This document shows, one piece after another, positions 1 through 13,900 of a DNA stretch of 64,000 nt (positions within the stretch are counted from its first letter, which is position 1; each line of letters begins with the position of its first letter). The notes beneath the pieces are model-generated. The model was not told where the DNA came from. It did no database searches and saw only the letters and a list, made by a program, of their open reading frames with translations. The translations under genes were made by a program, and so were the position numbers. The stretch lies in assembly GCA_030544235.1 (NCBI GenBank), contig CM060471.1, positions 5,722,348 to 5,786,347 on the forward strand, given 5' to 3'. Source of the DNA: Lepturacanthus savala (Eukaryota; Chordata; Actinopteri; Scombriformes; Trichiuridae).

Positions 1-101
1 TCCGACCTTGTCTGGCTCCGCTCCTCCCCGACTCCTCCACCTCCATTTTCTCTGGATTCTCCAACTCCAAGGCCTCCAGCTTCTCGATTACACCAGAGCG
101 G
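1..101 (-). CDS. mprip: mprip coding exon 8, cut by the window edge
   Basis: After acceptor ttcttcacag, one base completes a Ser codon. The exon then reads RSGVIEKLEALELENPEKME and VEESGRSGARQGR up to the window edge. This matches the conserved SQVIEKFEALDIEK region between the two PH domains of MPRIP. The exon continues outside the window. Confidence 0.88.
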
Positions 102-1875
102 CTGTGAAGAAACCCACACACGCAAAGTTAAAACCAGCGTGAGCGGAATTTTCCTAGATAAATAAATGTATAGGCTCGTGTATAGACAAAACAAAAATCA
201 AATCCCTCTCAATCATCACATATAACCGACTATAAGATGGCCCTCTGAATTTTGCTGTGTTCAGGATGTTCCTGTGCATCAACCTTTGGGCACCTGATAA
301 CCGCTAATTCATTCTACGTTTAAAAAGACAGACATTAATTTATAAAAGTAACAACAGTCATCTTGTTTGTATTCAGTCTGGCGTCACTCATGGGTGAATG
401 GATGTAATAAACATAAAAATGAGGCTGAGAAGTTTAAAGCCACTTATTTCTATTCTAGAACAGCACCGCAATGATCCTAAATATAACTTTGTTGTTGTTA
501 ACTTGTGTTTAAAGTTTGTTTTTAAAGTTAAACATTACAAGAAGCCCCCCTCCCCTCTTAATATTCATGGCGCCTAGTACTTCACTATTTTATGAACATA
601 GCTCTAAACCACTTGTAGCTGCTGTGGGGTCACTCAGTCCCCATACACTCTGTCAACTTTAACATAAGTCAATGTTTAGTGTGAACATTTCCATCTTGGT
701 TAAACAACATTATGTCAGGATTTAAGAAATCTGCTGTTGGCTTTCATAGTGTGTGCAAACAAAGCAAAAAGCCATAAGGAAATAAAACAAATGCTACTTT
801 GGCTTCATCATCTTTCACTTCATCAACTTGTCTAACCACATAGTGAAAGATGTTTATGAGGTTTAAATAAGTGTCAGTGTAAATATGTAGTCAGTGCTGC
901 TACTGCTCAAACTTCTTCTATTAGTGCAGTTTTGTTTCTTTGGATGACTCCATCAGCTGAATAATGTGAATGTAGATCCGCACAAGTCAGGAGTCCAAAA
1001 ATATTACGGAATATAGAAGGAGTGGTTAGCAGCTACGTCACAGTCATCATGGGCTCATTTATAAAACAGTTTGTGAGGTGGATCTCATGTCGATGGTAGA
1101 ATGAGCACCACGGATCCAAAAAACAGCCTCACTGGTGTCTGTCTGCAACTTTCCTCAAACTGTAACACAGAACACTGCCGGCTCAGACACGCTCCCACAC
1201 AGACCTTTTGTTAAATGTCAGAGGAATCTGCATTACAGGGAGGAAATATTATATTACTCGTTTGCCTAAATGCTTCCCTTATTTGGGGACTGTTGGGCCT
1301 AAAGCTGCGATCCTTAAAAGGTAACGGAGGAAAGTGGAGGAGGACACGCACAATGAACGGCCAAACATCCACTGAGCGACATTTCAGCATCACTGCTCAT
1401 GTGTCTGCAGAGGTTTAATCACTTGTTGCTTTTTAGTTTATCAAATTACTCCAAACAATCTCTTGCTGTTTCTTAACAAACTTTCCACGCATTGTTTCAT
1501 TTAGACAGCAAATGTGAAAAAGCTTTGGAGAAAGATCACACCTGAGTCAAACCACATTTTATTTTAAGAAGCTTCTACACAAATATTCAAAGTACAGAAA
1601 AAAATGCATTTATTCCATTCAGGGGTTGAATCATTAATCGTATTCAGATGAAAATCTAATGGTGGAGGTTTCTCCTGAGGGACATCGAAGACCTTTTCAG
1701 ACATAAAATTTGTAACATTGGCTTCATCTGTCTGGCGAGGTGACTTTCTTTTTTTGTCATACAGAAATATGTGACCACTAAATGGAATTTAAGAATGTCT
1801 TCAAAGCTTTATTCATACAATATATATATATCTATATATCTATATCTATATCTATATATATATCTATATCTATAT

Positions 1876-1915
<40 letters not shown>

Positions 1916-4900
1916 CTGCAACGAAAATTCAAAGTAATTCTGAAATTCTTTGCATCCAGAGACGTCTGCTTCACTTCAGTCCTGATGAGTGACGTGTTTA
2001 TGGGACAGAATTCGGGCGCTCCTCCTATTTTCCCCTCTCAGGCATGGAGGGGAGTGGATGGCGGGGCTGAATGGAGCAGGAAGCCGGCTCCGAGAGGAAA
2101 AAGATGACCTCCGCTAACCCGCTCAGTTTGTTTGAAATGCTGCCGTCTTTGGTGTGTGAGTATGTATGACACCGGTGACCTCTACACTAACAACACAGGG
2201 GACGGCGGGCAGATTACCGAAAGGAAAGTATAGATGCTGCATGTTTATATGGTCTAAAAAGAAAAAAACTAAAATGGTAACAGGGAGGGCAGCTGTTAAG
2301 TGACAGATTTTCTAAAAACACGTACGAGCGGGATATTGCAAAGATCATCGCAAATCCCTAAATGCTTTCATCAGTCTCTTTCTCCTCCCCTCCATTGAAA
2401 CCACAACAGATGTGAGTGTATGTGTGTGAATCAAAAGCTTTGTGCGTCACAGGACTGTGTGTGTGTATGTGTGTTTACATGCCTTTAAAAGGATAAGCCT
2501 GGCTCAAGTTTTTCCAGACCACAGTGTCTGGGAGCAGCGAGCTGGCATTCCAAGAAAGCACGACTGCTAACCTGCTTCCTCAGGCAGAACCAGAAGCTGA
2601 TTAAATACTTCACCTGTGGGTGAGGTCATAATCTGACCGGCATCTTAAAAGGTCCTATATCATGTAAATAACCACTTACATGTTTCTTTTAAACTCTGCA
2701 TAACCCCTTAAGGATTTATGAAACTGTCCCATGCATCAAACACTCAGGAAGAAACTTTAGGACAAAGTCAAGTTAGAAACTTTACCATTTATTTATTTAT
2801 TACTCTTCCTGATTTGTTTTGCAGTAGCGAGCTCAAGCTCTTTCTGTAACATGTACTTTTTGTGGATCAGTGACAAATAATGTTTAGCAAATAAATTTTT
2901 AAAATACAGTTTTGAGAAACATTCATCAGGTCTTTAAAAATGTACATTGTATTTTCAGGTTGGTTTCTTGTTATTTAAAAGTCCATTTGTATCTTTTTTT
3001 TTTTAAATAAAAATCACGATTTTGTGTGATTTTTTGAAACAAAATGTCAAATGGTGTAACTGATAATGAATGATAAATGTTAAATAGATAATCCACCTAG
3101 AAGAAAAAGCTTGTTGATAGCATGTGTTTTTAATTTTTTAAAACCTTATTAAGAGAGTTTACCCATCTGGTACCATGTTTGGAGGGTTACACCACATCAC
3201 ATTTTAGTCACTGACCTTTGTACTGATATGTAATATCCGTACAGGATTGTTTTTCCCCCCAGTTCAAAGTAAGAAAATCACAAACTGACAACTATCAGTA
3301 TTTTCAGGTGGATAATACAAATTCTTTTTTTTTAATTTCCTCAATATTTCCCAAACCTTTTTTTAGCCAAAAGTTTCAAACCACTGAAGTGAGCTCAAAC
3401 TGACAGGGAGATATTTGGGGGCACTGACCTCCTCTCGGGGCTGATGACGGCCTCCCTCTCCTGCCTGTCTGGGCTCCTGAAGCGGCTCCTCTTCTCTGCC
3501 TTCCTGGTCTCGGCTTCCAGCCTCCGGGACCGCGTAGCGTCATGGTGGCTGTACCCGTGGCCACCCCGGTTCTGAGTGGCCGGGTGGCTGTCGGTGCTGG
3601 TCACTGTGCTGCCACTGGCGTCCGAGTCCAGGGAGCTGACCGAGCCACTGATGTGGGAGCCGTTGGAGAGTAGCGAGCTGCCCGAAGGGAAGGGGTCACT
3701 GGGGGCCGGGGAGAGGCAGCGGGGCACGCCGCCCAGGCTGGAGCAGGAGCCCGTCGGGGAGAGTAGGTCACTAGGTGGCTGTGGCACCGAGCCGTGCAGC
3801 GGCAGGCTGACCCGGTCCACTTCGTCGCCGTTCACTGAGCCCGCGTCAGACCCCTGACCCGCAGACACACATTCTCCTAGGCAACAGGAACAAAGGACGA
3901 CTATGAGCATCTTAATATGATGTATGTCATGTTATTTGCTGTAATGCAGTATTGTAAGGCATTACAGGAAAAAAGGGTAATATTTTACTCAGTACAAATG
4001 TCAGTAACGCGCATTACAATGCGTTTTTAACCTGGTTTGAAGTGGCTGTTTTTTTCTTTGTTTTCATACAAATTCACTAAAATCACTACAAGATCAGCAG
4101 GAGTGAAATGTCTGTGGTCAGATGGCACATGCTCTAGATGGACATTACAAATACAGTAATATTGTAACAAATTGTAACAAAGTAACAAATTACTTTGAAA
4201 TGACAGTAACAAGTAATAAATAACGCATTACAGTTTTGAATGCTCAACACTGGTTATCCTCTCTTATGTCAGTATTGACAGCATGTGTTCATGGGTATGA
4301 CATCTGCACTAATTTAATTATCAAAGCACTTTAAAAACATGATAAAAAGAACTTCTTCCTCCTTGCCTGTGGGGGGCAGCGGTGATCCTGGTGGGAGCTC
4401 AGCGGCGGCCCAGACTGCGGCGCCCTCAGCCTCCCTCTGGTTCAGCTCCTCCTGCCAGATGATGGAGCTGGAGTCCGGAACCTTCTCCGCCTCAGGGATA
4501 CCGGAGCCGGTTACCGCCACCTTAGCTGGACCCGGCTCCTGCGTGGACACACACAGGGAATTGAATTGATGACTGATTAATAAAAAAATTAAACCATCTG
4601 ACGAGAGGATCAGGGCTATGTGGGGTGTGAGGAGGACTACCTGGGAGGTCGTAGGTTCCACCTTGCGCTTCTTCTTCTGGTTCTGCTTGTTGGTTCGGGG
4701 GTAAACCACCAGCTGCTCACTCCACCTGAATTTAGGCAGATGAGGATCGCTTTTATTTATTGGTGTAAAGCAGTGGTTCTCAAATTTTTTCACATCAAGG
4801 ACCCCTAAACTCACATGAGATTTTTGTTATAGATATTTTATTACAGAACATGTTTGCAACTTCAAATCAAAACTAGTCATATTTTGTCATTCCAATAGAT

Positions 4901-7900
4901 ATGGACATCATCATGATGAAAATTAATGATTCCCCTTTTTTGCTGGAGACCCCCCTCGAATCCCCATAGGGACCACTGGGGTCCTTGGAACCCACTTGGA
5001 GAACAATTGGTGTCAAGGGGTATTAATATAAAGTAAAGAAAATATGAGAAAAATAGACAATATACCATACTATAGGGTGATATCAGGTAAAATTTAGTTA
5101 TTATAATTTAATTAGTTTATGGTTTCTATGGTGATGAGACAATACTTCAAATTTAGACTGAACTAGAAATGCTCATGGTAAGTAGCCTGGCATGACAAAT
5201 CTAAACTAAACCTATTTTACCTGATGAGATGGACCATTTTACCTGAAACAGCTCATACAAAAAAGTGGCACAGCGAATATTTCAAGATTTCTCAAGATAT
5301 GTATAGGGTCTAAATAATTATATTTAGACCCTATACCCTATAGTCATTATTAATCATAGATATACACGGAAAATACATATTAGGTATTGTCCCAAGCAAT
5401 TTACCAAAAAGTGGCAAAATTTACCCGATATCACCCTACTATATGTCACAGAAATAAACAAGTAATAATAATCACAAAAAATACCATTCTAATGTAAAAC
5501 AAAAAAGACGAATAATATTTAATTATCATATTATTTCATAAAAAATATGGAAGACAACGATGACGAGGAAGAAGAAGATGAAGACGAAGATTAAGAAGAA
5601 AATGAAGAATTCAGAGAGGATAACCAGGGAATAAATAAATGAAAAGAAATAATTTTACATTTAAAAATAAATTTGAGGGTGAATTTGACAGGTGTGTCCA
5701 CAGGTGTGTGTGGCTCTCCATTTAAACCTGAGGAGTCAGGACAGCGTACCCATTGATGATCTCTTTGTTTTCTCCTCTGATGAAGTACTCCTGCTCTGGG
5801 GTGACGATGCACAGCGAGTTCTTCTGACCCGTCTTGGGCTCAGCGTCAACGACATCCGTGCAGAGGTTCATGTTCACCGTGCCCTGAGGCAGCGTGCTCG
5901 GCTGGAGGATAGGGAGAGAACAGTACGATGGTTAATTTGTGTATTTTTATATGTGATTTCAGACGTGGATTAAATAAAAAACTGGGAACCGAATACAGGA
6001 AAGGAAATAATAGCACTGATGAAAGATAAACAGCAAGGGTCTAATATTGGTAATGGGAGAAAAAAAAAACGGATAAATGTGGAAAAAGTTTAAATGAGTG
6101 CTTGGTTTGTTTCCTAATCGGATGGGTGACTGCCCGACTAAACACTGATATCATTGCTATCACATTTCAAATTGTTCAAAACAGAGAAGATCTGAGGGAA
6201 AACATGCCTCTGCGCTACAAGTCTCTTTTAATCCCTCATTCCTCATCTGACGCTCTTTCTCAGACGCAGACCTCGGGGCACGTCGGGCCTGCACGCTGCT
6301 GTTATCGGCAACTCGCCATGGCAACCAAGCGAATCCTTTCAGCTGCAGCACAACACTGAGTGAAAAGGATGATGGCAGCAATGGGATGCTGGAATAAAGC
6401 CGCTTTGTGCATTTGTGTGTACGAATGATCAGTGAAGACCATGAAGTGTAACGACACAGAAAGACTTTAACTAGTTTCACACGCGCAACTATATCCAAGG
6501 AGCGACAGACAATACACAGATGTATGTTCTGTGTGACAGGATAATAAAGCCATCTGAAGCTGGTAACTTTTTGTCCTGTTAACATCAGAGCACAGAAAAA
6601 AAAATCCCCTAAACTTCCTCTCGGCCCTTTTGTGTGTCTGCTCTGGATCCTGTGGCTGTGTTATCAGGCTGTGCTGGGTCTGAGGCGGCTACAGATGTAA
6701 AACAGGTGCTGGCTCTCTTTTCAGCTCCTTTTAAGGCCACTGCAACACAGATCCAGCTTTATTAAGATCTGCCTGAAAAACCCCCGGGGGCTGCCAAATA
6801 TGGCAATTACACTGCGTCGCACTTAAGAACTCAGACGCTGTGGAAGAATTTCCTCCACTTGAGACGAACGATCGAGTTTGAGGAGAAGAAATAGCGGCAG
6901 CTGAGGACTCCGCAGAGCCGGAGTGGAGCCGGAGTGGAGCCCTGCAGTGAAGTGGGATCTGCTGACATCAATGTGCTGTTTCTGACTACAACTTAAAGGA
7001 TGTGGCTACAGATTTTGTTGTGGTTATCTTAGAAGTCATCCTCCCAACATGCATTGTGCATTGTGTATCCAAAGCCTGATATGTCTTATTCCTCTGGGAC
7101 ATATACCTCTGTTATTGTCCAAAAACTATTAAAAACAAATCAATGAGTCACACCGGTCCACTGGTTAACTCATACATCTTCATTATAAAGAGCTTGGGTA
7201 CTTTCCTTCCACTCTGACACAACCTGATGAATAATTCTTTGAAATACAAAACACAAATTCCTTTACTTATTATCTTTACCTGGGAATAAAAATTAAGAAT
7301 TTTACCATGAAGGAGGGTCCCACTAGCACCCTGATCCATACTCAAGATAATTGAATAATTTTAATTTTAATTGATAATTAAAGACTGTAGAAAGTGTTAA
7401 ATAAATAACTGCCATGTTTCAAGACTATCATAGAAATGCAAACAGCACATATTCAAATCAGCCAATCAGAAGAGGGTAATAATATTAATGAGTGACATGT
7501 CCTTTATAGAGCAGAGAGAAGCTTAAGAAAACTACATTGAGATGATTTGTGGTTCTTAAAACCATAAATAGTATTAAAAAACTTCATATTAGTGTAAAAT
7601 ATGGAACTTTAAAGAAACTGCTCTACATTTTCACCCTCCATACAGTAATTTTACTTTAAGGCACCAGTGAACATGTGCAGGAACCTGAATCTGTTTACAG
7701 CTTCACTAGCTTGTTGAACTATGTATCACAACTTCTTGACTTTGTCCTAAAGTTCTTTACAATGTACAATGTAGGGCAAAGAAAACTTCTGCATTCAAAT
7801 GCTTTAGGGTGAAGGAAAATGCCGCCCAGTGTGATGACGTGGCTCGATGACGTCTTTTTAATTGTTTTTAGGCAACAGGAAGTAGGATCAGTGTCACTGT

Positions 7901-10900
7901 TGTTTTGGCTCTGCGGAGAAGATTTGTCGAGCATTGCCAGCCTTTTCCTTTTAAAGTATTATCAATCAAAAGACCTCAACAGCATAAAATTTTTTCATGT
8001 CTGCAGCGAGGAAGCCTGTCAGAAACAGAAAATAAAGCCTGGCTTGTTGTTGATGTTAGTTGGAGCCTAGAGTTCTCTGCTTAAGTCAAGCTGAGCCTGG
8101 TCTTGAGAGAATAAAGCAGCTTGTTGCTTAGAAACGGCCCCAAGCTACAGGCCCAGAAACAAAGGAGACGTATATCTGCCAAGGCTACTATTGAAACACA
8201 AATGAATTTGATTTCTACACAACTGGTCCAATTCCATATCCTCCAATTGTGCCTACCATCCATAGGGCCGACTATTTTTATCTTTGTGTTGGAATATTAT
8301 TAAAACTAACGACTTTCTCACAGAAATCTCAGTTTCCTCTGGCTGACAAGACATAGGACAACACAACCAACAAGCAACTAGCGAATAAAAGACTTCTAGA
8401 AGTGGCTATAAGATAATTAAGCCATGCTAAAATTTTTATTTTTTATTGCAGCCCAGGCCCAAAAGTAAGTAATCTTTCAAAAAAAAAACTGTACAACAAC
8501 TGTACAGTTTGAGTTTTAAGTGGAGTACACCCACTCCATAAATGATAACTCCACCAGGAAGCTTTTACAGGCCGAGCCAAAGGCAAGTCCCATCACAGTC
8601 GGCCGCAGCAGGCTCTGGAGGGAGTGCTGCTGTTTTATATGGTGCCTCCACACACCATCAAAACTCCTCGCAGCTTCTCATAATGCTGCCGATGCTGGAA
8701 TCTGTCCAGAGACGTGGGTTATTCTGGCTGAGTGCAGAAACGACAGAGCTGCTTTACATTATCTACAATATGATGTAGAACAGGAGAAGCTGTGGAGTAA
8801 AGTGGTCTCCCTCCTGACCTCTCTTTCACTATGTTCTCATGGTCATTGGCCTTTTGACCTTTAAAGCTCTCCGGGTGGTCTCCCTCCTTTTTTGTACTTC
8901 TGGAAAAAATAAATCTGTTCCTCCAGTTACAGTCTTCATCTCATTTTGATTAACTGTGAAAAGTGATGTTCTTATGAAACTATTCCTCCAACTGTTCAAC
9001 TATCTAATGGGTTTACAGAGCGAGTGCCTGCTGTGGCAGGCTGTGTGTGGAATGTCTGGGTCTGGGGCATATCTGACGTTTCCCTCTGTGGGTTTTTTAG
9101 GGGCTAGAGCTCCCGTTCTCCGGCTCTTCTGTGGTTCCCGGGGCTGCGAGCACTCCACAGTTCACCAAATAAGGGCATTGGAGGAGGAATGCTGCTTTTT
9201 CAATGGGATGGGAGAGCATCTTTCCCTCTTATTCGTGGTGGAAATAGTTCTGCTTTAAGATAGCACCCCGCTGTCTGCTGAGTGAAAAAATAGCAGACGA
9301 TGTCATTCCTGCCAGGACCTTGATCCTTCAAGATGGTTCAAACATTTAGAGAATCAATATGAGAAAACAAGCTGTTCCTCCCACTGATTTACTGGAATTT
9401 AAATGTTATTTTACCATTTAATTTCTTCTTCTGGTTTGCATTAGTATAATTATCATCACATAGGTAATGATCCTAACTATATGACTAAACATATAAATAA
9501 GAAAAAATGAGAATATGAACTTTACTCTACCTTGCTGATCAATAAGAAGCTGATGAATGTTATTTAATGCTCATTATAAGATCTCTTCCTTAATTCCAAA
9601 AGAATTGACAAAATGCCCACAGTCCTCGTTCTGTGTTAAACATATTTCAAAGTGTATTTGAAGTTATTATGCAGCTTTAGAATTTGACAAATCAACTGGG
9701 AAATACCCAAAGATCATTCTTCCAAATACCAAATGCCCTCAGTTTGTATCTTTAAACAGTGTTTAAACAGTTTCGTTAAACAGTCAGCTGTGGTGGAGAG
9801 GAGGGGTGTAATTTTGGATGATATCCATTTAATCTGTGAACTCAGAACTGCTGAAGCCTCATATTTGCTTCAGCTAAAGATAAATGTTCCAACAGAATAA
9901 GGACTATGAGTGGATTTTGTTGACCATTGCTTAGATTGAAATTGCTTTTTAATAGCGATCTCTTCAAGGTCAGTATGGACAAGAGGAATGAAGACAGGGA
10001 GCAAAATCTGTTTTAATTAGGCCTGCCATGATCTATTGATTATTCAGTGTAAATATGTGATCTAAGAATATCAATAATACTTTATAATCTTGAGTTAGGA
10101 GGCATCTCATGGCTTCAGCCTCAGAAGTCGATGCTCACAGCAAAGGACAATAAACTAGAAACAGTTGAATGGGCCACTTTGCAAAGACTGATCCCACAGA
10201 AAATCCTGGAGCTCAGGATTCCTTTTAGTAGGTAATTATAAAAGGTGCAAACGACTGTCTTCTTCAGAGAAGATGTTTGACTCAGACAAAGATGCAGTGT
10301 GAAGCTGAACCATCAGTTATTAAACCCACTGAACTGTTTCTCATGCTGTATAGCTGCTGATTGCAAAAAAAGGATGATGCAAAACATGTGAGCCATTTCT
10401 CAGGAGTTGGTGTCATAACTAACTTAAAACATGTCTTGGTGTAGAATTATTGGAACGTGTGTGGACGGCAGGAAGGAATACGTCATACCCCTCCTCCATC
10501 AGTCAGCAGCTCAACCTCATGCAGCAACAAATGGTTTAATACCAGCTGCTATAACAAAACAAAAGAACTATTGGTGTTGCAGTGTGTCAGATGATCGGCA
10601 GAAAAAAAAATAAATAAATAAATAATCAGAGCATCTCTGGCCCTTAATTTACCCTTAAATCCCTGACCATTTCTCCCATTGAAGGAATGTTTTGATATTT
10701 GATTAGTTTCTATTCAATACACATTGATGGTTACTAAATCAAGCTCAAGCAACAATTGATTTCCAATGAGAAAAAATCATGTTTAAAAAGCCATTTGAGA
10801 GAAACAAAAAGGACTAAATCAGAACCCTCCCCAACAGAGAACAATTGGGACCATATTGTTTAAAAAAATGTTTTTCCTTGATCAATCAAAGCAGTTGGAG

Positions 10901-13900
10901 AATGGACTAAAATAAAAATGTGCCAATCTCTTCTCAAACTAACAGCTATCCGTGTGAACAACTGTTCAGCTGTGCTTAAGTAATGAACATGTCCAAGAAA
11001 AGTCTAATCGTGTTAACTCAAATCTTGAAGAAAAAAAACACAGATGTTTAATTTCTTTTTTAAAATTACATCATCTTGATCATGTTGGAGCGTTACAGAC
11101 TACAATCAAAGTTGGAAGAATTTTTTTACTCTCACGTAAGTGCAAAACATGACTTCAAGATGCCATCAAAGTCAGCATCGAGCGTCACTGATAGCCACTA
11201 TTAAACATGGAGCTGGTAATAACAACATGTGTGTGCGTGCATTAACTGAACAGCCCAAAGCTCTGTGGTGTGAGAGGCAGAGCTGTAATAAAAACGGCGA
11301 TAATGGGATCAAAAGAGCAATAAGCCAAAAGCGAATGGGTGGGTGTGGTTGCTGGCCTCAAACAAATCATATCTTCCCTCCGCTGGTGGGTTTGAGTCGC
11401 CGGGTAAACAATGATGAGCCTGATGAGATCAGGACCGTTAACGCGTCGTTATCGGCTGCAAGGTTTTCGGAGAGTTCCTATCCTCGGGGTCCAGAGCACA
11501 AAGCGGCCATTTCCCTGACCCAGTTTTCCTGCCTTGTGGAGCAGATGAAAAGAACTGAAGGACAATGAGGCAGACAGTTTTGGAATCGCTGTTACAATGA
11601 GAGGAAAACACAAGCGCGCAGCAGCCTGGGTGTCACTGGAAACACATTACACCGTGGAAACACACACACACACACTCGTGCGAAACACACCGAGTTTCCT
11701 CCCATTATCATCGCTGGCAACACAAAGAGATCCACCGAACATGACTTCAAACGTCTGGTTTACGCTCAGCGGGAGAGTTGTCCTTTCCCCTCACTGTCCG
11801 CTGGACACACCTGTTCTCTCTAAAGCTGCCAGACATGAGGTCAACTTAAACTAGTTTTTGGAAACTGTTGCTAACTTTCAGTCCAGCTCATTTGTAAAGA
11901 AGCTGATCTGAGAAACTGAGTTTAGTGTCCACAACACGTGAAGTGGTGTGTGTGTGTGTTTCTGACGGACTAGCTGGTAGTGTGTGGCCCTCAGTGTTTA
12001 CACACAAGCAGTCTAATCTGCAGCCTGATCAGCCGGTATGGGTTTGGTCACCCGTGTCTCATTCCCCTGGCGACATGCTACCACCACAAACAACGGCTTA
12101 CTGCGGAGCGCTGAGAGGTGACTTCCCAAGCTCTATTTTCTCTCAGAGTCCTTTCGCTGAACTTCCCAAAGCACAACACATGGCTGTCCATTCTAAAATT
12201 TGTTTGAGCAACACGTTTTGTGTATGAACTGGTGTTGCTACAGAAGAGGATAATCCTGTGGCACCATTGTTCCTGTCTGTGAGGAAAGCCCTGCTTATCT
12301 CTATTGCTCCATTTACCCCTCTGTGAACTCCTGCTGTGACCTTCCACTGAGAAAGTTTCTAGTGATGCAGCACATTTTCAGCGACTTTGTAGCTTCACGT
12401 TTTTGTCCCTCTCCCAGACAAGCCTGCAGCATCCTAATCTCACTGAGGACAGAAGACACACCTGAGCAGCAGCAGAGACAGATGACAGGTCTGATGAAAT
12501 ATTAGTTTTCATGCTGCGGCGCAGAAACAAACATGCTTGTCAGATTACATTTAATGATCAGACACGACAACAAGGTTTAAAGCTGCACAAATGATATGAG
12601 AGGTTTTCCAGATCAGAGGTCGCCACACATAATGAGGATTTCATTAAGATCGCACCACATGTTTGGAGTAGCAGCACTACAGCGAATCTTATAAGCACAA
12701 ACAAACCAAGATGAGGACAGACCAGAAGCTGACAGGAGAGTAATACTGGATGCTAGAAGTAATGCTAATGAACTTGACTCATAACATAAAACTATGTTCT
12801 AAAACAACGAGAACTGTCACTGGTACCTGCAGTATACAGACAGTGACAATAATGTGGTAGACCCTGTAATTAACTGTTATTGACAGTCTGTTATTGACTG
12901 TAATGCATAGACGACATATGGCTTTAATTTAATGTGTCTCCAAGATGCTCCAATTACATCAGAATAGGGATGCACATTTTGGATTTTTTTTCTGACCATT
13001 AACAGACGCCCTTTAACAGTTAATAACCATTAACAGATGGTTATTGGTTATTAACTGTTAAACAACCAATAACCAGTGGTGAAACAGTGGTTATTAACCG
13101 TTTCATGTCAGTTATTAACTGACATGAAACAGTTAATAACCATTAACCAATACGATTTAAATGCCCTTCCATGCTGCCATTCTGACATACTACCATTTAG
13201 ACATAACACCAAATACCGCTATTCCGACACAGAAACGTCCCACCATTCCGACAAGGCTTTCCATGTAAGATAAGATTGGAATCAGAGAGTCTCTGACTCA
13301 GCGCTGTCTGGTGCTGAACTGCAGATTTGACGGCAAATAGTTAGATTACTCATCTAAAATGTAAAAAAAAGAGCTACAAGCTTTAGATATAATTAACAGT
13401 ACTGTAGGCTTCAATCGTCTGCTATTGCTTTTTAAATTATGTCAAGAGTGAGCGCGCTGGTGATTTCTTTGTGTTCTGCTTCATTTCCAAAATAATGTTT
13501 GAGCTTCTGAAATGTGATTTGTAAACAGTTGTGATGGAGCTCAATGTTTATCTGGATGATGTGGCTTCATTCCAAACAATTTTACTGTAAACCTGGACGA
13601 CCTGCGACATGTCTGGAGATGAAAAAATAATATTCAATGTAATGTGTTTTTACACACCCTCCCCTACTGTACAATACGAAGGAGACTAGTCAGTGACTTC
13701 AGGTGTCATCTGCAGAGCCGTCATTGATATCTGTAATATTAATGTTAATGATGCCAGCGTGCATGGAGACACACAGGCTCAATGGAGAGCTGCGCTCCAG
13801 CTGGCTGCTGTGACAGGTGAGATTCAGACATGAATCTAACATGTTTCACACTAGCCCGAGTTACATTAATATGTGTACTAGACATATACCGCTGTACCGC

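Larger units (their letters stand above)
102..3428 (-). other. mprip: mprip intron 7
   Basis: The 3.3-kb intron is AT-rich. It contains the (TA)n tract at 1819-1914 and a MITE copy at 2865-3215. The short ORFs seen near 1211-1418 have no recognisable motif. Nothing else is supported. Confidence 0.8.
4726..5749 (-). other. mprip: mprip intron 4
   Basis: This 1.0-kb intron is mostly two small transposons, at 4771-5009 and 5071-5443, followed by AT- and GAA-rich sequence at 5450-5640. Confidence 0.85.

Noticed and set aside
3576..3857. Plus-strand ORF of 93 codons
   Set aside because: Antisense shadow of mprip exon 7, whose splice sites and sequence are on the minus strand.
8520..8864. Two overlapping ORFs of 114 and 78 codons
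   Set aside because: No domain, no matching splice sites, and the position is inside an mprip intron.
11140..11568. 142-codon ORF in mprip intron 3
   Set aside because: No recognisable domain or splice support; its composition looks like noncoding DNA.
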